Assembly: GCA_014529385.2 (NCBI GenBank)
Contig: CM043964.1
Location: 844,997-908,996 of the forward strand
Source of the DNA: Adiantum capillus-veneris
Taxonomy: Eukaryota > Streptophyta > Polypodiopsida > Polypodiales > Pteridaceae
Direction: 5' to 3'
DNA length: 64,000 bases
The position numbers and the translations under genes are program-made. Numbering within the stretch: position 1 is the stretch's first letter; each line of letters opens with the position of its first letter. The notes beneath the pieces were generated by a model. That model made no database searches and had not been told where the DNA came from. It saw only the letters and a program-made list of their open reading frames with translations. Positions 22,601-36,970 of this stretch are shown piece by piece.

Positions 22601-25600
22601 TTCAAGGTCCACCACTTGTCCAAGCTATTATCCCTAGTAGCATGAGTGGTTTGGTCTCAAGATTCACCACTTTTCCACTCTATGTCATTATATTAAGAAT
22701 ATCTGGTGTTAAGGTCCACCACTTGTCCAACCTATAAGGCTATATCTTAAACTTTATTCTTTCTCACCACTTGGAGTTACCAAGATAGGTTTTACATGGG
22801 AGTTTGGTTCCAAGGCCCATACTTGTCCAAGCTAACTCTATTGAAACATAGAGAGAAGCAAAGGTCCACCACTTGTCCAAGCTAGGCTCCATTGAAACAT
22901 GGAGAGAAGGATGCTCCACCATTTGTCCAAGATAGGATCCATTGAAACATGAAGAGAAGCAATCTGCACCATGTCTCCAAGATGCTAAGCTCCATTGAAA
23001 TACCTTAAACCCATGATATTTCGTACATGGGGGGTTTACATTCAAGGTCCACCACTTGTCCAACCTATTATTCTTAGTAGCATGAGTGGTTTGGTCTCAA
23101 GATTTACCACTTTTCCACTCTATGTTGTTATATTATGAAGATCTAGGTTTTAAGGTCGACCACTTCTCCAACCTATAAGGCTATATCTTAAGGGTTATTC
23201 GTTCTCACCACTTGGAGTGACCAACATAGGTTTTACATGGGGGTTTTGTTTCAAGGGCCACCACTTGTTCAAGCTAACTCTATTGAAACATTGAGAGAAT
23301 CAAAGGTCCACCACTTGTCCAAGCTAGGGTCCATTGAAACATGGAGAGAAGGAAGCTCCACCATTTGTCCAAGATACGCTCCATTGAAACATGAAGAGAA
23401 GCAAGCTACACCATGTCTCCAAGATGCTAGGCTCCATTGAAATACCTCAAACCCATGATATTTTGTACATGGGGGGTTTACATTCAAGGTCCACCACTTG
23501 TCCAACCTATTATCTCTAGTAGCATGAGTGGTTTGGTCTCAAGATTCACCACTTTTCCACTTTGTCATTATATTAAGAATATCTGGGTGTTAAGGTCCCC
23601 ACTTGTCCAACCTATAAGGCTATATCTTAAACTTTATTCTTTCCCACCACTTGGAGTTACCATGATAGGTTTTACATGGGGTTGGTTCCAAGGCCCACCA
23701 CTTGTCCAAGCTAACTCTATTGAAACATAGAGAGAAGCAAAGGTCCACCACTTGTCCAAGCTAGGGTCCATTGAAACATGGAGAGAAGGATGCTCCACCA
23801 TTTGTCCAACATAGGCTCCATTGAAACATGAAGAGAAGCAAGGTGCACCATGTCTCCAAGATGCTAGGCTCCATTGAAAAACATTAAACCCACGATATTT
23901 CGTACATGGGGGGTTTACATTCAAGGTCCACCACTTGTCCAAGCTATTATTCTAGTAGCATGAGTGGTTTGGTCTCAAGATTTACCACTTTTCCACTCTA
24001 TGTCGTTATATTATGAAGATCTAGGTTTAAGGTCCACCACTTGTCCAACCTATAAGGCTAGATCTTAAAGGTATTCTTTCTCACCACTTGGAGTGACCAT
24101 GATAGGTTTTACATGGGGGTTTGGTTCCAAGTTCCACCACTTGTCTAAGCTAACTCTATTGAAACATAGAGAGAAGCAAAGGTCCACCACTTGTCCAAGC
24201 TAGGGTCCATTGAAACATGGAGAGAAGGATGCTCCACCATTTGTCCAAGATACGCTCCATTGAAACATGAAGAGAAGCAAGCTACACCATGTCTCCAAGA
24301 TGCTAGGCTCCATTGAAATACCTCAAACCCACGATATTTTGTACATGGGGGTTTACATTCAAGGTCCACCACTTGTCCAACTATTATCTCTAGTAGCATG
24401 AGTGGTTTGGTCTCAAGATTCACCATTTTCCACTCTATGTCATTCTATTAAGAATATCTGGGTGTTAAGGTCCACCACTTGTCCAACCTATAAGGCTATA
24501 TCTTAAAGGTTATTCTTTCTCACCACTTGGAGTTACCATGATAGGTTTTACATGGTTTGGTTCCAAGGCCCATACTTGTCCAAGCTAACTCTATTGAAAC
24601 ATAGAGAGAAGCAAAGGTCCACCACTTGTCCAAGCTAGGCTCCATTGAAACATGGAGAGAAGGATGCTCCACCATTTGTCCAAGATAGGATCCATTGAAA
24701 CATGAAGAGAAGCAATTGCACCATGTCTCCAAGATGCTAGCTCCATTGAAAACCTTAAACCCACGATATTTCGTACATGGGGGTTTACATTCAAGGTCCA
24801 CCACTTGTCCAACCTATTATTGCTTAGTAGCATGAGTGGTTTGGTCTCAAGATTCACCACTTTTCCACTCTATGTATTATATATAAGAAATCTGGTTTTA
24901 AGGTCCACCACTTGTCCAACCTATAAGGCTATATCTTAAGGGTTATTCTTTCTCACCACTTGGAGTGACCACATAGGTTTTACATGGGGTTTTGTTCAAG
25001 GTCCACCACTTGTCCAAGCTAACTCTATTGAAACATTGAGAGAATCAAAGGTCCACCACTTGTCCAAGCTAGGGTCCATTGAAACATGGAGAGAAGGAAG
25101 CTCCACCATTTGTCCAAGATACGCTCCATTGAAACATGAAGAGAAGCAAGCTACACCATGTCTCCAAGATGCTAGGCTCCATTGAAATACCTCAAACCCA
25201 TGATATTTTGTACATGGGGGGTTTACATTCAAGGTCCACCACTTGTCCAACCTATTATTCTAGTAGCATGAGTGGTTTGGTCTCAAGATTCACCATTTTT
25301 CCACTTTGTCATTCTATTAAGAATATCTGGGTGCTAAGGTCCCCCACTTGTCCAACCTATAAGGCTATATCTTAAACTTTATTCTTTCTCACCACTTGGA
25401 GTTACCAAGATAGGTTTTACATGGGAGTTTGGTTCCACGGCCCACCACTTGTCCAAGCTAACTCTATTGAAACATAGAGAGAAGCAAAGGTCCACCACTT
25501 GTCCAAGCTAGGGTCCATTGAAACATGGAGAGAAGGATGCTCCACCATTTGTCCAAGATAGGCTCCATTGAAACATGAAGAGAAGCAATCTGCACCATGT

Positions 25601-28600
25601 CTCCAAGATGCTAGGCTCCATTGAAATACCTTAAACCCATGATATTTCGTACATGGGGGGTTTACATTCAAGGTCCACCACTTGTCCAACCTATTATTCT
25701 AGTAGCATGAGTGGTTTGGTCTCAAGATTTACCACTTTTCCACTCTATGTCGTTATATTATGAATATCTAGGTTTTAAGGTCGACCACTTGTCCAACCTA
25801 TAAGGCTAGATCTTAAAGGTTATTCTTTCTCACCACTTGGAGTGACCATGATATGTTTTACATGGGGGTTTGGCTTCAAGGTCCACCACTTGTCCAAGCT
25901 AACTCTATGGAAACATAGAGAGAAGCAAAGGTCCACCACTTGTCCAAGCTAGGCTCCATTGAAACATTTAGAGAAGGATCTCCCCCATTGTGGAAGATAG
26001 GCTTCATTGAAACATGAAAAGAAGCAAGTTGCACCATGTCTCCAAGGATCTAGGTCCATTAATACCTTAAACCCACGATATTGTTTACATGGGGTTTAAC
26101 GTCAAGGTCAGTCACTTTTCCAAGCTATTATCCCTAGTAGCATGAGTGGTTTGGTCAAGATTCACCACTTTTCCACTCTATGTCATTATATAAAGAAGAT
26201 CTAGGTGTTAAGGTCGACCACTTGTCCAACCTATAAGGGTATATCTTAAAGGGTATTCATTCTCTCACCACTTGAAATGTCCATGATATGTTTTACATAG
26301 GGGTTTGGTTCCAAGGTCCACCACTTATCCAAGCTAACTTATTCTTCTCATAGAGAGAAGCAAAGGTCCACCACTTGTCCAAGCTAGGCTCCATTGAAAC
26401 ATGGAGAGAAGGATGCTCCACCATTTGTCGAAGCTAACTCTATTGAAACATGGAAGGTTTACATTCAAGGTCCACCAGTTGTCCAACCTATTAACGCTAG
26501 TAGCATGAGGGGTTTGGTCTCAAGATCCCCAATTTTTCACTCTGTGTCATTATATTAAGAATATTTGGGTATTAAGGTCCACCACTTGTCCAACCTATAA
26601 GACTATATCTTAATGGTTATTCTTTCTGACCACTTGGAGTGACCATGAAGGTTTTACATGGGGGTTTGGTTCCAAGGTCCACCACTTGTCCAAGCTAACT
26701 CTATTGAAACATAAGAGAAGCAAAGGTCCACCACTTGTCTAAGCTAGGGTCTATTGAAACATGGAGAGAAGGATGCTCCACCATTTGTCCAAGATAGACT
26801 CCATTGAAACATGAAGAGAAGCAAGCTGCACCATGTCTCCAAGATGCTAGCCTCCATCGAAATACCTTAAACCCATGTTATTTTGTACATGGGGAGTTTA
26901 CATTCAAGATCAACAATTTGTCCAACCTATTATCGCTAGTAGCATGAGTGGTTTTGCTCTCAAGATTTACCACTTTTCCACTCTCTGTCATTATATTAAG
27001 AATATTTGGGTGTTAAGGTCCACCACTTGTCCAACCTATAAGACTATATCTTAATGGTTATTCTTTCTCACCCCTTGAAAGACTATATCTTAATGGTTAT
27101 CCCTAGCTATTATTGCTAGTAGCCTGAGTGGTTTGGTCTCAAGATTCACCACTTTGATTAAGAATATGTGGGTGTTAAGGTCCAGCACTTGTCCAACCTA
27201 TAAGGCTACATCTTAAAGGTTATTCCTTCTTACTACTTGGAGTGACCATGATAGGTTTTACATGGGGGTTTGGTTCCAAGGTCCACCACTTGTCCAAGCT
27301 AATTCTATTGAAACATAGAGAGAAGCAAAGGTCCACCCCTTGTCTAAGCTAGGGTCCATTGAAACAAGGAGAGAAGGATGCTCCACCATTTGTCCAAGGT
27401 AGGCTCCATTGAAACATGAGGAGAATCAAGGTGCACCATGTCTCGAAGATGCTAGGCTCCATCGAAAAACATTAAACCCACGATATGTCGTAGATAAGGG
27501 GTTTACATTCAAGGTCCAACACTTGTCCAAGCTATTATTGGTAGTAGCCTGAGTGGTTTGGTCTCAAGATTCACCACTTTTCCACTCTATGTCATTATAT
27601 TAAGAATATGCGCGTGTTAAGGTCCACCACTTGTCCAACCTATAAGGCTACATCTTAAAGGTTATTCTTTATTACCACTTGGAGTGACCATGATAGGTTT
27701 TACATGGGGGTTTGGTTCCAAGGTCCACCACTTGTCCAAGCTAACTCTATTGAAACATAGAGAGAAACAAAGGTCCACCACTTGTCCAAGCTAGGGTCCA
27801 TTGAAACATGGAGAGAATGATGCTTCACCATTTGTCCAAGATAGGCTCCATTGAAACATGAAGAGAAGTAAGCTGCACCATGTCTCCAAGTTGCTGGGCT
27901 CCATCGAAATACATTAAACCCACGATATTTCATAGATGAGGGGTTTACATTCAAGGTCCACCACTTGTCCAAGCTATTATTGCTAGTAGCCTTAGTGGTT
28001 TGGTCTCAAGATTCACCACTTTTATTAAGAGTATGTGGGTGTTAAGGTCCCCCACTTGTCCAAATAACTCTATTGAAACATAGAGAGAAACAAAGGTCCA
28101 CCACTTGTCCAAGCTAGGCTCCATTGAAACATGGAGAGAAGGATCCTCTACCATTTGTCAAAGCTAACTCTATTGAAACATGGGGGGTTTACATTCAAGG
28201 TCCACCACTTGTCCAACCTATTAACGCTAGTAGCATGAGTGATTTGGTCTCAAGATTCACCACTTTTTCACTCTATGTCATTATATTAAGAATATTTGGG
28301 TGTTAAGGTCCACCACTTGTCCAACCTATAAGGCTATATCTTAAGGGTTATTCTTTCTCACCACTTGGAGTGACCAGCATAGGTTTTACATGGGGGTTTT
28401 GTTTCAAGGTCCACCACTTGTCCAAGCTAACTCTATTGAAACATAGAGAGAATCAAAGTTCCACCACTTGTCCAAGCTAGGGTCCATTGAAACATGGAGA
28501 GAAGGATGCTCCACCATTTGTCCAAGATAGGCTCCATTGAAACATGAAGAGAAGCAAGCTACCATGTCTCCAAGATGCTAGGCTCCATTGAAATACCTCA

Positions 28601-31600
28601 AACCCATGATATTTTGTACATGGGGGTTTACATTCAAGGTCCACCACTTGTCCAACCTATTATCTCTAGTAGCATGAGTGGTTTGGGTCTCAAGATTCAC
28701 CATTTTTCCACTCTTTGTCATTCTATTAAGAATATCTGGGTGCTAAGGTCCACCACTTGTCCAACCTATAAGGCTATATATTAATCTTTATTCTTTCTCA
28801 CCACTTGGAGTTACCAAGATAGGTTTTACATGGAAGTTTGGTTTCAAGGACCACCACTTGTCCAAGCTAACTCTATTGAAACATAGAGAGAAGCAAAGGT
28901 CCACCACTTGTCCAAGCTATGCTCCATTGAAACATGGCGGGAAGGATGCTCCACCATTTGTCCAAGATAGGCTCCATTGAAACATGAAGAGAAGCAATCT
29001 GCACCATGTCTCCAAGATGCTAAGCTCCATTGAAATACCTTAAACCCATGATATTTCGTACATGGGGGGTTTACATTCAAGGTCCACCACTTGTCCAACC
29101 TATTATTCTTAGTAGCATGAGTGGTTTGGTCTCAAGATTTACCACTTTTCCACTCTATGTTGTTATATTATGAAGATCTAGGTTTTAAGGTCGACCACTT
29201 GTCCAACCTATAAGGCTATATCTTAAGGGTTATTGTTTCTCACCACTTGGAGTGACCAGCATAGGTTTTACATGGGGGTTTTGTTTCAAGGTCCACCACT
29301 TGTCCAAGCTAACTCTATTGAAACATAGAGAGAATCAAAGGTCCACCACTTGTCCAAGCTAGGGTCCATTGAAACATGGAGAGAAGGATGCTCCACCATT
29401 TGTCCAAGATACGCTCCATTGAAACATGAAGAGAAGCAAGCTGCACCATGTCTCCAAGATGCTAGGCTCCATTGAAATACCTTAAACCCATGATATTTTG
29501 TACATGGGGGGTTTACATTCAAGGTCCACCACTTGTCCAACCTATTATCTCTAGTAGCATGAGTGGTTTGGTCTCAAGATTCACCATTTTTCCACTCTAT
29601 GTCATTCTATTAAGAATATCTGGGTGCTAAGGTCCACCACTTGTCCAACATATAAGGCTATATCTTAAACTTTATTCTTTCTCACCACTTGGAGTTACCA
29701 AGATAGGTTTTACATGGGAGTTTGGTTCCAAGGCCCACCACTTGTCCAAGCTAACTCTATTGAAACATAGAGAGAATCAAAGGTCCACCACTTGTCCAAG
29801 CTAGGCTCCATTGAAACATGGAGAGAAGGATGCTCCACCATTTGTCCAAGATAGGCTCCATTGAAACATGAAGAGAAGCAATCTGCACCATGTCTCCAAG
29901 ATGCTAGTCTCCATTGAAATACCTTAAACCCATGATATTTCGGACATGGGGGGTTTACATTCAAGGTCCACCACTTGTCCAACCTATTATTCTTAGTAGC
30001 ATGAGTGGTTTGGTCTCAAGATTTACCACTTTTCCACTCTATGTCGTTATATTATGAAGATCTAGGTTTTAAGGTTCGACCACTTGTCCAACCTATAAGG
30101 CTATATCTTAAGGGTTATTCTTTCTCACCACTTGGAGTGACCAGCATAGGTTTTACATGGGGGTTTTGTTTCAAGGTCCACCACTTGTCCAAGCTAACTC
30201 TATTGAAACATAGAGAGAATCAAAGGTCCACCACTTGTCCAAGCTAGGGTCCATTGAAACATGGAGAGAAGGATGCTCCACCATTTGTCCAAGATACGCT
30301 CCATTGAAACATGAAGAGAAGCAAGCCACACCATGCATCCAAGATGCTAGGATCTATTGAAATACCTCAAACCCATGATATTTTGTACATGGGGGGTTTA
30401 CATTCAAGGTCCACCACTTGTCCAACCTATTATCTCTAGTAGCATGAGTGGTTTGGTCTCAAGATTCACCATTTTTCCACTCTATGTCATTCTATTAAGA
30501 ATATCTGGGTGCTAAGGTCCACCACTTGTCCAACCTATAAGGCTATATCTTAAACTTTATTCTTTCTCACCACTTGGAGTTACCAAGATAGGTTTTACAT
30601 GGGAGTTTGGTTCCAAGGCCCACCACTTGTCCAAGCTAACTCTATTGAAACATAGAGAGAATCAAATGTCCACCAGTTGTCTAAGCTAGGCTCCATTGAA
30701 ATATGGAGAGAAGGATGCTCCACCATTTGTCCAAGATAGGCTCCATTGAAACATGAAGAGAAGCAATCTGCACCATGTCTCCAAGATGCTAGGCTCCATT
30801 GAAATACCTTAAACCCATGATATTTCGTACATGGGGGGTTTACATTCAAGGTCCACCACTTGTCCAACCTATTATTCTTAGTAGCATGAGTGGTTTGGTC
30901 TCAAGATTTACCACTTTTCCACTCTATGTCGTTATATTATGAAGATCTAGGTTTCAAGGTCGACCACTTGTCCAACCTATAAGGCTAGATCTTAAAGGGT
31001 ATTATTTCTCACCACTTGGAATGACCATGATATGTTCTACATGGGGGTTTGGCTTCAAGGTCCACCACTTGTCCAAGCTAACTCTATGGAAACATAGAGA
31101 GAAGCAAAGGTCCACCACTTGTCCAAGCTAGGCTCCACTGAGACATTTAGAGAAGGATGATCCCCCATTGGTGGAAGATAGGCTTCATTGAAACATGAAA
31201 AGAAGTAAGTTGCACCATGTATCCAAGATTCTAGGATCGATTGAAATACCTTAAACCCACGACATTGTTTACATGTGGGGTTTAACGTCAAGGTCAGTCA
31301 CTTTTCCAAGCTATTATCCCTAGTAGCATGAGCGGTTTGGTCTCAAGATTCACCACTTTTCCACTCTATGTCATTATATAAAGAACATCTAGGTGTTAAG
31401 GTCGACCACTTGTCCAACCTATAAGGGTATATCTTAAAGGGTATTCTTTCTCACCACTTGAAATGTCCATGATATGTTTTACATAGGGGTTTGGTTCCAA
31501 GGTCCACCACTTATCCAAGCTAACTTTATTCTTCTCATAGAGAGAAGCAAAGGTCCACCACTTGTCCAAGCTAGGCTCCATTGAAACATGGAGAGAAGGA

Positions 31601-34600
31601 TGCTCCACCATTTGTCGAAGCTAACTCTATTGAAACATGGAAGGTTTACATTCAAGGTCCACCAGTTGTCCAACCTATTAACGCTAGTAGCATGAGGGGT
31701 TTGGTCTCAAGATTCACCACTTTTTCACTCTGTGTCATTATATTAAGAATATTTGGGTATTAAGGTCCACCACTTGTCCAACCTATAAGACTATATCTTA
31801 ATGGTTATTCTTTCTGACCACTTGGAGTGACCATGAAAGGTTTTACATGGGGGTTTCGTTCCAAGGTCCACCACTTGTCCAAGCTAACTCTATTGAAACA
31901 TAATGAGAAGCAAAGGTCCACCACTTGTCTAAGCTAGGGTCTATTGAAACATGGAGAGAAGGATGCTCCACCATTTGTCCAAGATAGACTCCATTGAAAC
32001 ATGAAGAGTAGCAAGCTGCACCATGTCTCCAAGATGCTAGCCTCCATCGAAATACCTTAAAACCACGTTATTTTGTACATGGGGAGTTTACATTCAAGAT
32101 CAACAATTTTTCCAACCTATTATTGCTAGTAGCATGAGTGGCTTGCTCTCAAGATTTACCACTTTTCCACTCTCTGTCATTATATTAAGAATATTTGGGT
32201 GTTAAGGTCCACCACTTGTCCAACCTATAAGACTATATCTTAATGGTTATTCTTTCTCACCCCTTGAAAGACTATATCTTAATGGCTATCCCTAGCTATT
32301 ATTGCTAGTAGCCTGAGTGGTTTGGTCTCAAGATTCACCACTTTTATTAAGAATATGTGGGTGTTAAGGTCCACCACTTGTCCAACCTATAAGGTTACAT
32401 CTTAAAGGTTATTCTTTCTTACTACTTGGAGTGACCATGATCGGTTTTACATGGGGGTTTGGTTCCAAGGTTCACCACTTGTCCAAGCTAACTCTATTGA
32501 AACATAGAGAGAAGCAAAGGTCCACCCCTTGTCTAAGCTAGGGTCCATTGAAACATGGAGAGAAGGATGCTCCACCATTTGTCCAAGGTAGGCTCCATTG
32601 AAACATGAGGAGAAGCAAGGTGCACCATGTCTCCAAGATGCTAGGCTCCATCGAAAAACAATAAACCCACGATATGTCATAGATAAGGGGTTTACATTCA
32701 AAGTCCAACACTTGTCCAAGCTATTATTGGTAGTAGCCTGAGTGGTTTGGTCTCAAGATTCACCACTTTTCCACTCTATGTCATTATATTAAGAATATGC
32801 GCGTGTTAAGGTCCACCACTTGTCCAACCTATAACGCTACATCTTAAAGGTTATTCTTTATTAGCACTTGGAGTGACCATGATAGGTTTTACATGGGGGT
32901 TTGGTTCCAAGGTCCACCTCTTGTCCAAGCTAACTCTATTGAAACATAGAGAGAAACAAAGATCCACCACTTGTCCAAGCTAGGGTCCATTGAAACATGG
33001 AGAGAAGGATGCTCCACCATTTGTCCAAGATAGGATGCATTGAAACATGACGAGAAGCAAGATGCACCACGTCTCCAAGATGCTAGGCTCCATAGAAATA
33101 CATTAAACCCACGATATTTCGTAGATGACGGGTTTACATTCAAGGTCCACCACTTGTCCAAGCTATTATTGGTTATAGCCTGAGTGGTTTGGTCTCAGGA
33201 TTCACCACTTTTATTAAGAATATGTGGGTGTTAAGGTCCACCACTTGTCCAACCTACAAGGCTACATCTTAAAGGTTATTCTTTCTTACTAATTGAAGTG
33301 ACCATCATAGGTTTTACATGGGGGTTTGGTTCCAAGGTCCACCACTTGTCCAAGCTAACTCTATTAAATCATAGAGAAAAGCAAAGGTCCACCACTTGTC
33401 TAAGCTAGGCTACATTGAAACATGGAGAGAAGGATGCTCCACCATTTGTCGGAGCTAACTCTATTGAAACATGGGGGGTTTACGTTCAAGGTCCACCACT
33501 TGTCCAAGCTATTAGTGCTAGTAGCATGAGTGGTTTTGTCTCAAGATTCACCACTTTTTCACTCTATGTCATTATATTAAGAATATTAGGGTGTTAAGGT
33601 CCACCACTTGTCCAACTTATAAGGCTTTATCTTAAAGGTTATTCTTTCTCACCACTTGGAGTGACCATGATAGGTTTTACATGGGGGTTTGGTTCCAAGG
33701 TCCACCACTTGTCCAAGCTAACTCTATTGAATAATAGAGAGAAGCAAAGGTCCACCACTTGTCCAAGCTAGGGTCCATTGAAACATGGAGAGAAGGATGC
33801 TCCACCATTTGTCCAAGATAGGCTCCATTGAAACATGAAGAGAAGCAAGATGCACGATGTCTCCAAGATTTACCACTTTTCCACTCTCTGTCTTTATATT
33901 AAGAATATTTTGGTGTTAAGGTCCACCACTTGTCCAACCTATAAGACTATATCTTAATGGTTATTCTTTCTCACCCCTTGAAAGACTATATCTTAATGGC
34001 TATCCCTAGCTATTATTGCTAGTAGCCTGAGTGGTTTGGTCTCAAGATTCACCACTTTTATTAAGAATATGTGGGTGTTAAGGTCCACCACTTGTCCAAC
34101 CTATAAGGCTATATCTTAAAGGTTATTCTTTCTTACTACTTGGAGTGACCATGATAGGTTTTACATGGGGGTTTGGTTCCAAAGTCCACCACTTGTCCAA
34201 GCTAACTCTATTGAAACATAGAGAGAAGCAAAGGTCCACCCCTTGTCTAAGCTATGGTCCATTGAAACATGGAGAGAAGGATGCTCCACCATTTGTCCAA
34301 GGTAGGCTCCATTGAAACATGAGGAGAAGCAAGGTGCACCATGTCTCCAAGATGCTAGGCTCCATCGAAAAACATTAAACCCACGATATGTCGTAGATGA
34401 GGGGTTTACATTCAAGGTCCAACACTTGTCCAAGCTATTATTGGTAGTAGCCTGAGTGGTTTGGTCTCAAGATTCACCACTTTTCCACTCTATGTCATTA
34501 TATTAAGAATATGCGCGTGTTAAGGTCCACCACTTGTCCAACCTATAAGGCTACATCTTAAAGGTTATTCTTTCTTACTACTTGGAGTGACCATGATAGC

Positions 34601-36850
34601 TTTTACATGGGGGTTTGGTTCCAAGGACCACCACTTGTCCAAGCTAACTCTATTGAAACATAGAGAGAAACAAAGGTCCACCACTTGTCCAAGCTAGGGT
34701 CCATTGAAACATGGAGAGAAGGATGCTGCATTATTTGTCCAAGATAGGCTCCATTGAAACATGACGAGAAGCAAGCTGCACCATGTCTCCAAGATGCTAG
34801 GCTCCATCGAAATACATGAAACCCACGATATTTCATAGATGAGGGGTTTACATTCAAGGTCCACCACTTGTCCAAGCTATTATTGCTAGTAGCCTGAGTG
34901 GTTTGGTCTCAAGATTCACCACTTTTATTAAGAATATGTGGGTGTTAAGGTCCACCACTTGTCCAACCTATAAAGCTACATCTTAAAGGTTATTCTTTCT
35001 TACTACTTGGAGTGACCATGATAGGTTTTACATGGGGGTTTGGTTCCAAGGTCCACCACTTGTCAAAGCTAACTCTATTGAAACATAGAGAGAAGCAAAG
35101 GTCCACCCCTTGTCTAAGCTAGGGTCCATTGAAACATGGAGAGAAGGATGCTCCACCATTTGTCCAAGGTAGGCTCCTTTTAAACATGAGGAGAAGCAAG
35201 GTGCACCATGTCTCCAAGATGCTAGGATCCATCGAAAAACATTAAACCCACGATATGTCGTAGATGAGGGGTTTACATTCAAGGTCCACACTTGTCCAAG
35301 CTATTATTGGTAGTAGCCTGAGTGGTTTGGTCTCAAGATTCACCACTTTTCCACTCTATGTCATTATATTAAGAATATGCGCGTGTTAAGGTGCACCACT
35401 TGTCCAACCTATAAGGCTACATCTTAAAGGTTATTCTTTATTACCACTTGGAGTGACCATGATAGGTTTTACATGGGGGTTTGGTTCCAAGGTCCACCAC
35501 TTGTCCAAGCTAACTCTATTGAAACATAGAGAGAAACAAAGGTCCACCACTTGTCCAAGCTAGGGTCCATTGAAACATGGAGAGAAGGATGCTCCACCAT
35601 TTGTCCAAGATAGGCTCCATTGAAACATGACGAGAAGCAAGCTGCACCACGTCTCCAAGATGCTAGGCTCCATAGAAATACATTAAACCCACGATATTTC
35701 GTAGATGACCGGTTTACATTCAAGGTCTACCACTTGTCCAAGCTATTATTGGTTATAGCCTGAGTGGGTTGGTCTCAAGATTCACCACTTTTATTAAGAA
35801 TATGTGGGTGTTAAGGTCCACCACTTGTCCAACCTACAAGGCTACATCTTAAAGGTTATTCTTTATTACTAATTGAAGTGACCATGATAGGTTTTACATG
35901 GGGGTTTGGTTCCAAGGTCCACCACTTGTCCAAGCTAACTCTATTAAATCATAGAGAGAAGCAAAGGTCCACCACTTGTCTAAGCTAGGCTACATTGAAA
36001 CATGGAGAGAAGGATGCTCCACCATTTGTCGGAGCTAACTCTATTGAAACATGGGGGGTTTACGTTCAAGGTCCACCACTTGTCCAAGCTATTAGTGCTA
36101 GTAGCATGAGTGGTTTTGTCTCAAGATTCACCACTTTTTCACTCTATGTCATTATATTAAGAATATGAGGGTGTTAAGGTCCACCACTTGTCCAACCTAT
36201 AAGGCTTTATCTTAAAGGTTATTCTTTCTCACCACTTGGAGTGACCATGATAGGTTTTACATGGGGGTTTGGTTCCAAGGTCCACCACTTGTCCAAGCTA
36301 ACTCTATTGAATAATAGAGAGAAGCAAAGGTCCACCACTTGTCCAAGCTAGGGTCCATTGAAACATGGAGAGAAGGATGCTCCACCATTTGTCCAAGATA
36401 GGCTCCATTGAAACATGAAGAGAAGCAAGATGCACGATGTCTCCAAGATGTTAGGCTCCATCGAAATACCTTAAACCCACGATATTTCGTAGATGGGGGG
36501 TTTACTTTCAAGGTCCACCACTTGTCCAAGCTATTATCGCTAGTAGCATGGTTTGGTCTCAAGATTCACTAGTTTTCCACTCTATGTCATTATATGAAGA
36601 ATATCTGGGTGTTAAGGTCCACCACTTGTCCAACCTATAAGGCGATATCTTTAATGATATTTTTTTTGACCACTTGGAATGTGCATGATATGTTTTACAT
36701 GGGGTTTTGTTCCAAGGTCCACCACTTGTCCAAGCTAGATCTATTACATATATATTATACATACAATATTCAACTAGATTCCCTACCTATCATGTCCAGT
36801 AGCATGGATGCTCTAGCTTGAAGGTCCACCACTTGTCCAACCTATACTCT
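19650..36850. repeat. Main satellite array: ~442-bp higher-order repeat with eight cores
   Basis: About 17 kb of satellite. In the unit starting near 20246, cores start at 20246, 20296, 20346, 20396, 20479, 20534, 20587, 20635 and 20688 (next unit), so spacings are 50, 50, 50, 83, 55, 53, 48 and 53 bp, total 442. Core variants keep their place in the unit: TCCACCACTTGTCCAAGC (1,2), TCCACCATTTGTCCAAG (3), TGCACCATGTCTCCAAG (4), TCCACCACTTGTCCAACC (5,7), TTCACCACTTTTCCACTC (6), CTCACCACTTGGAGTGACC (8). Linkers such as CCATTGAAACATGGAGAGAA and TACATGGGGGGTTTAC are also fixed. Successive units often alternate between two types (GGGGGTTTTGTTTC and GGGAGTTTGGTTCC), giving an ~880-bp dimer. Copies are mostly very alike, with some truncated units near 26.0, 27.1, 32.3 and 34.0 kb. 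Minus-strand ORFs of 84-90 codons recur once per unit. Such a structure suits heterochromatin; centromeric status is not shown. Confidence 0.95.
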
Positions 36851-36887
36851 CTTATGTAAGGGAGATCTCGCTATAAATTCAAAACCT

Positions 36888-36970
36888 TCCCGCCTAAATT
36901 TAAAATATCCCTCCCAAATCTTAAATATCCCGCCTAAATTTTAAAATATCCCGCCCAAATTTTAAAATTC
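36888..36970. repeat. ~20-bp tandem repeat, four copies
   Basis: CCCGCCTAAATTTAAAATAT and close variants occur at about 36889, 36909, 36929 and 36950. Weaker AT-rich copies appear to continue to about 37080. Confidence 0.7.

Noticed and set aside
19650-36850. Regular short repeats resembling a CRISPR array
   Set aside because: The intervals between cores are themselves repeated from unit to unit, the core is imperfect, and all surrounding genes are eukaryotic.
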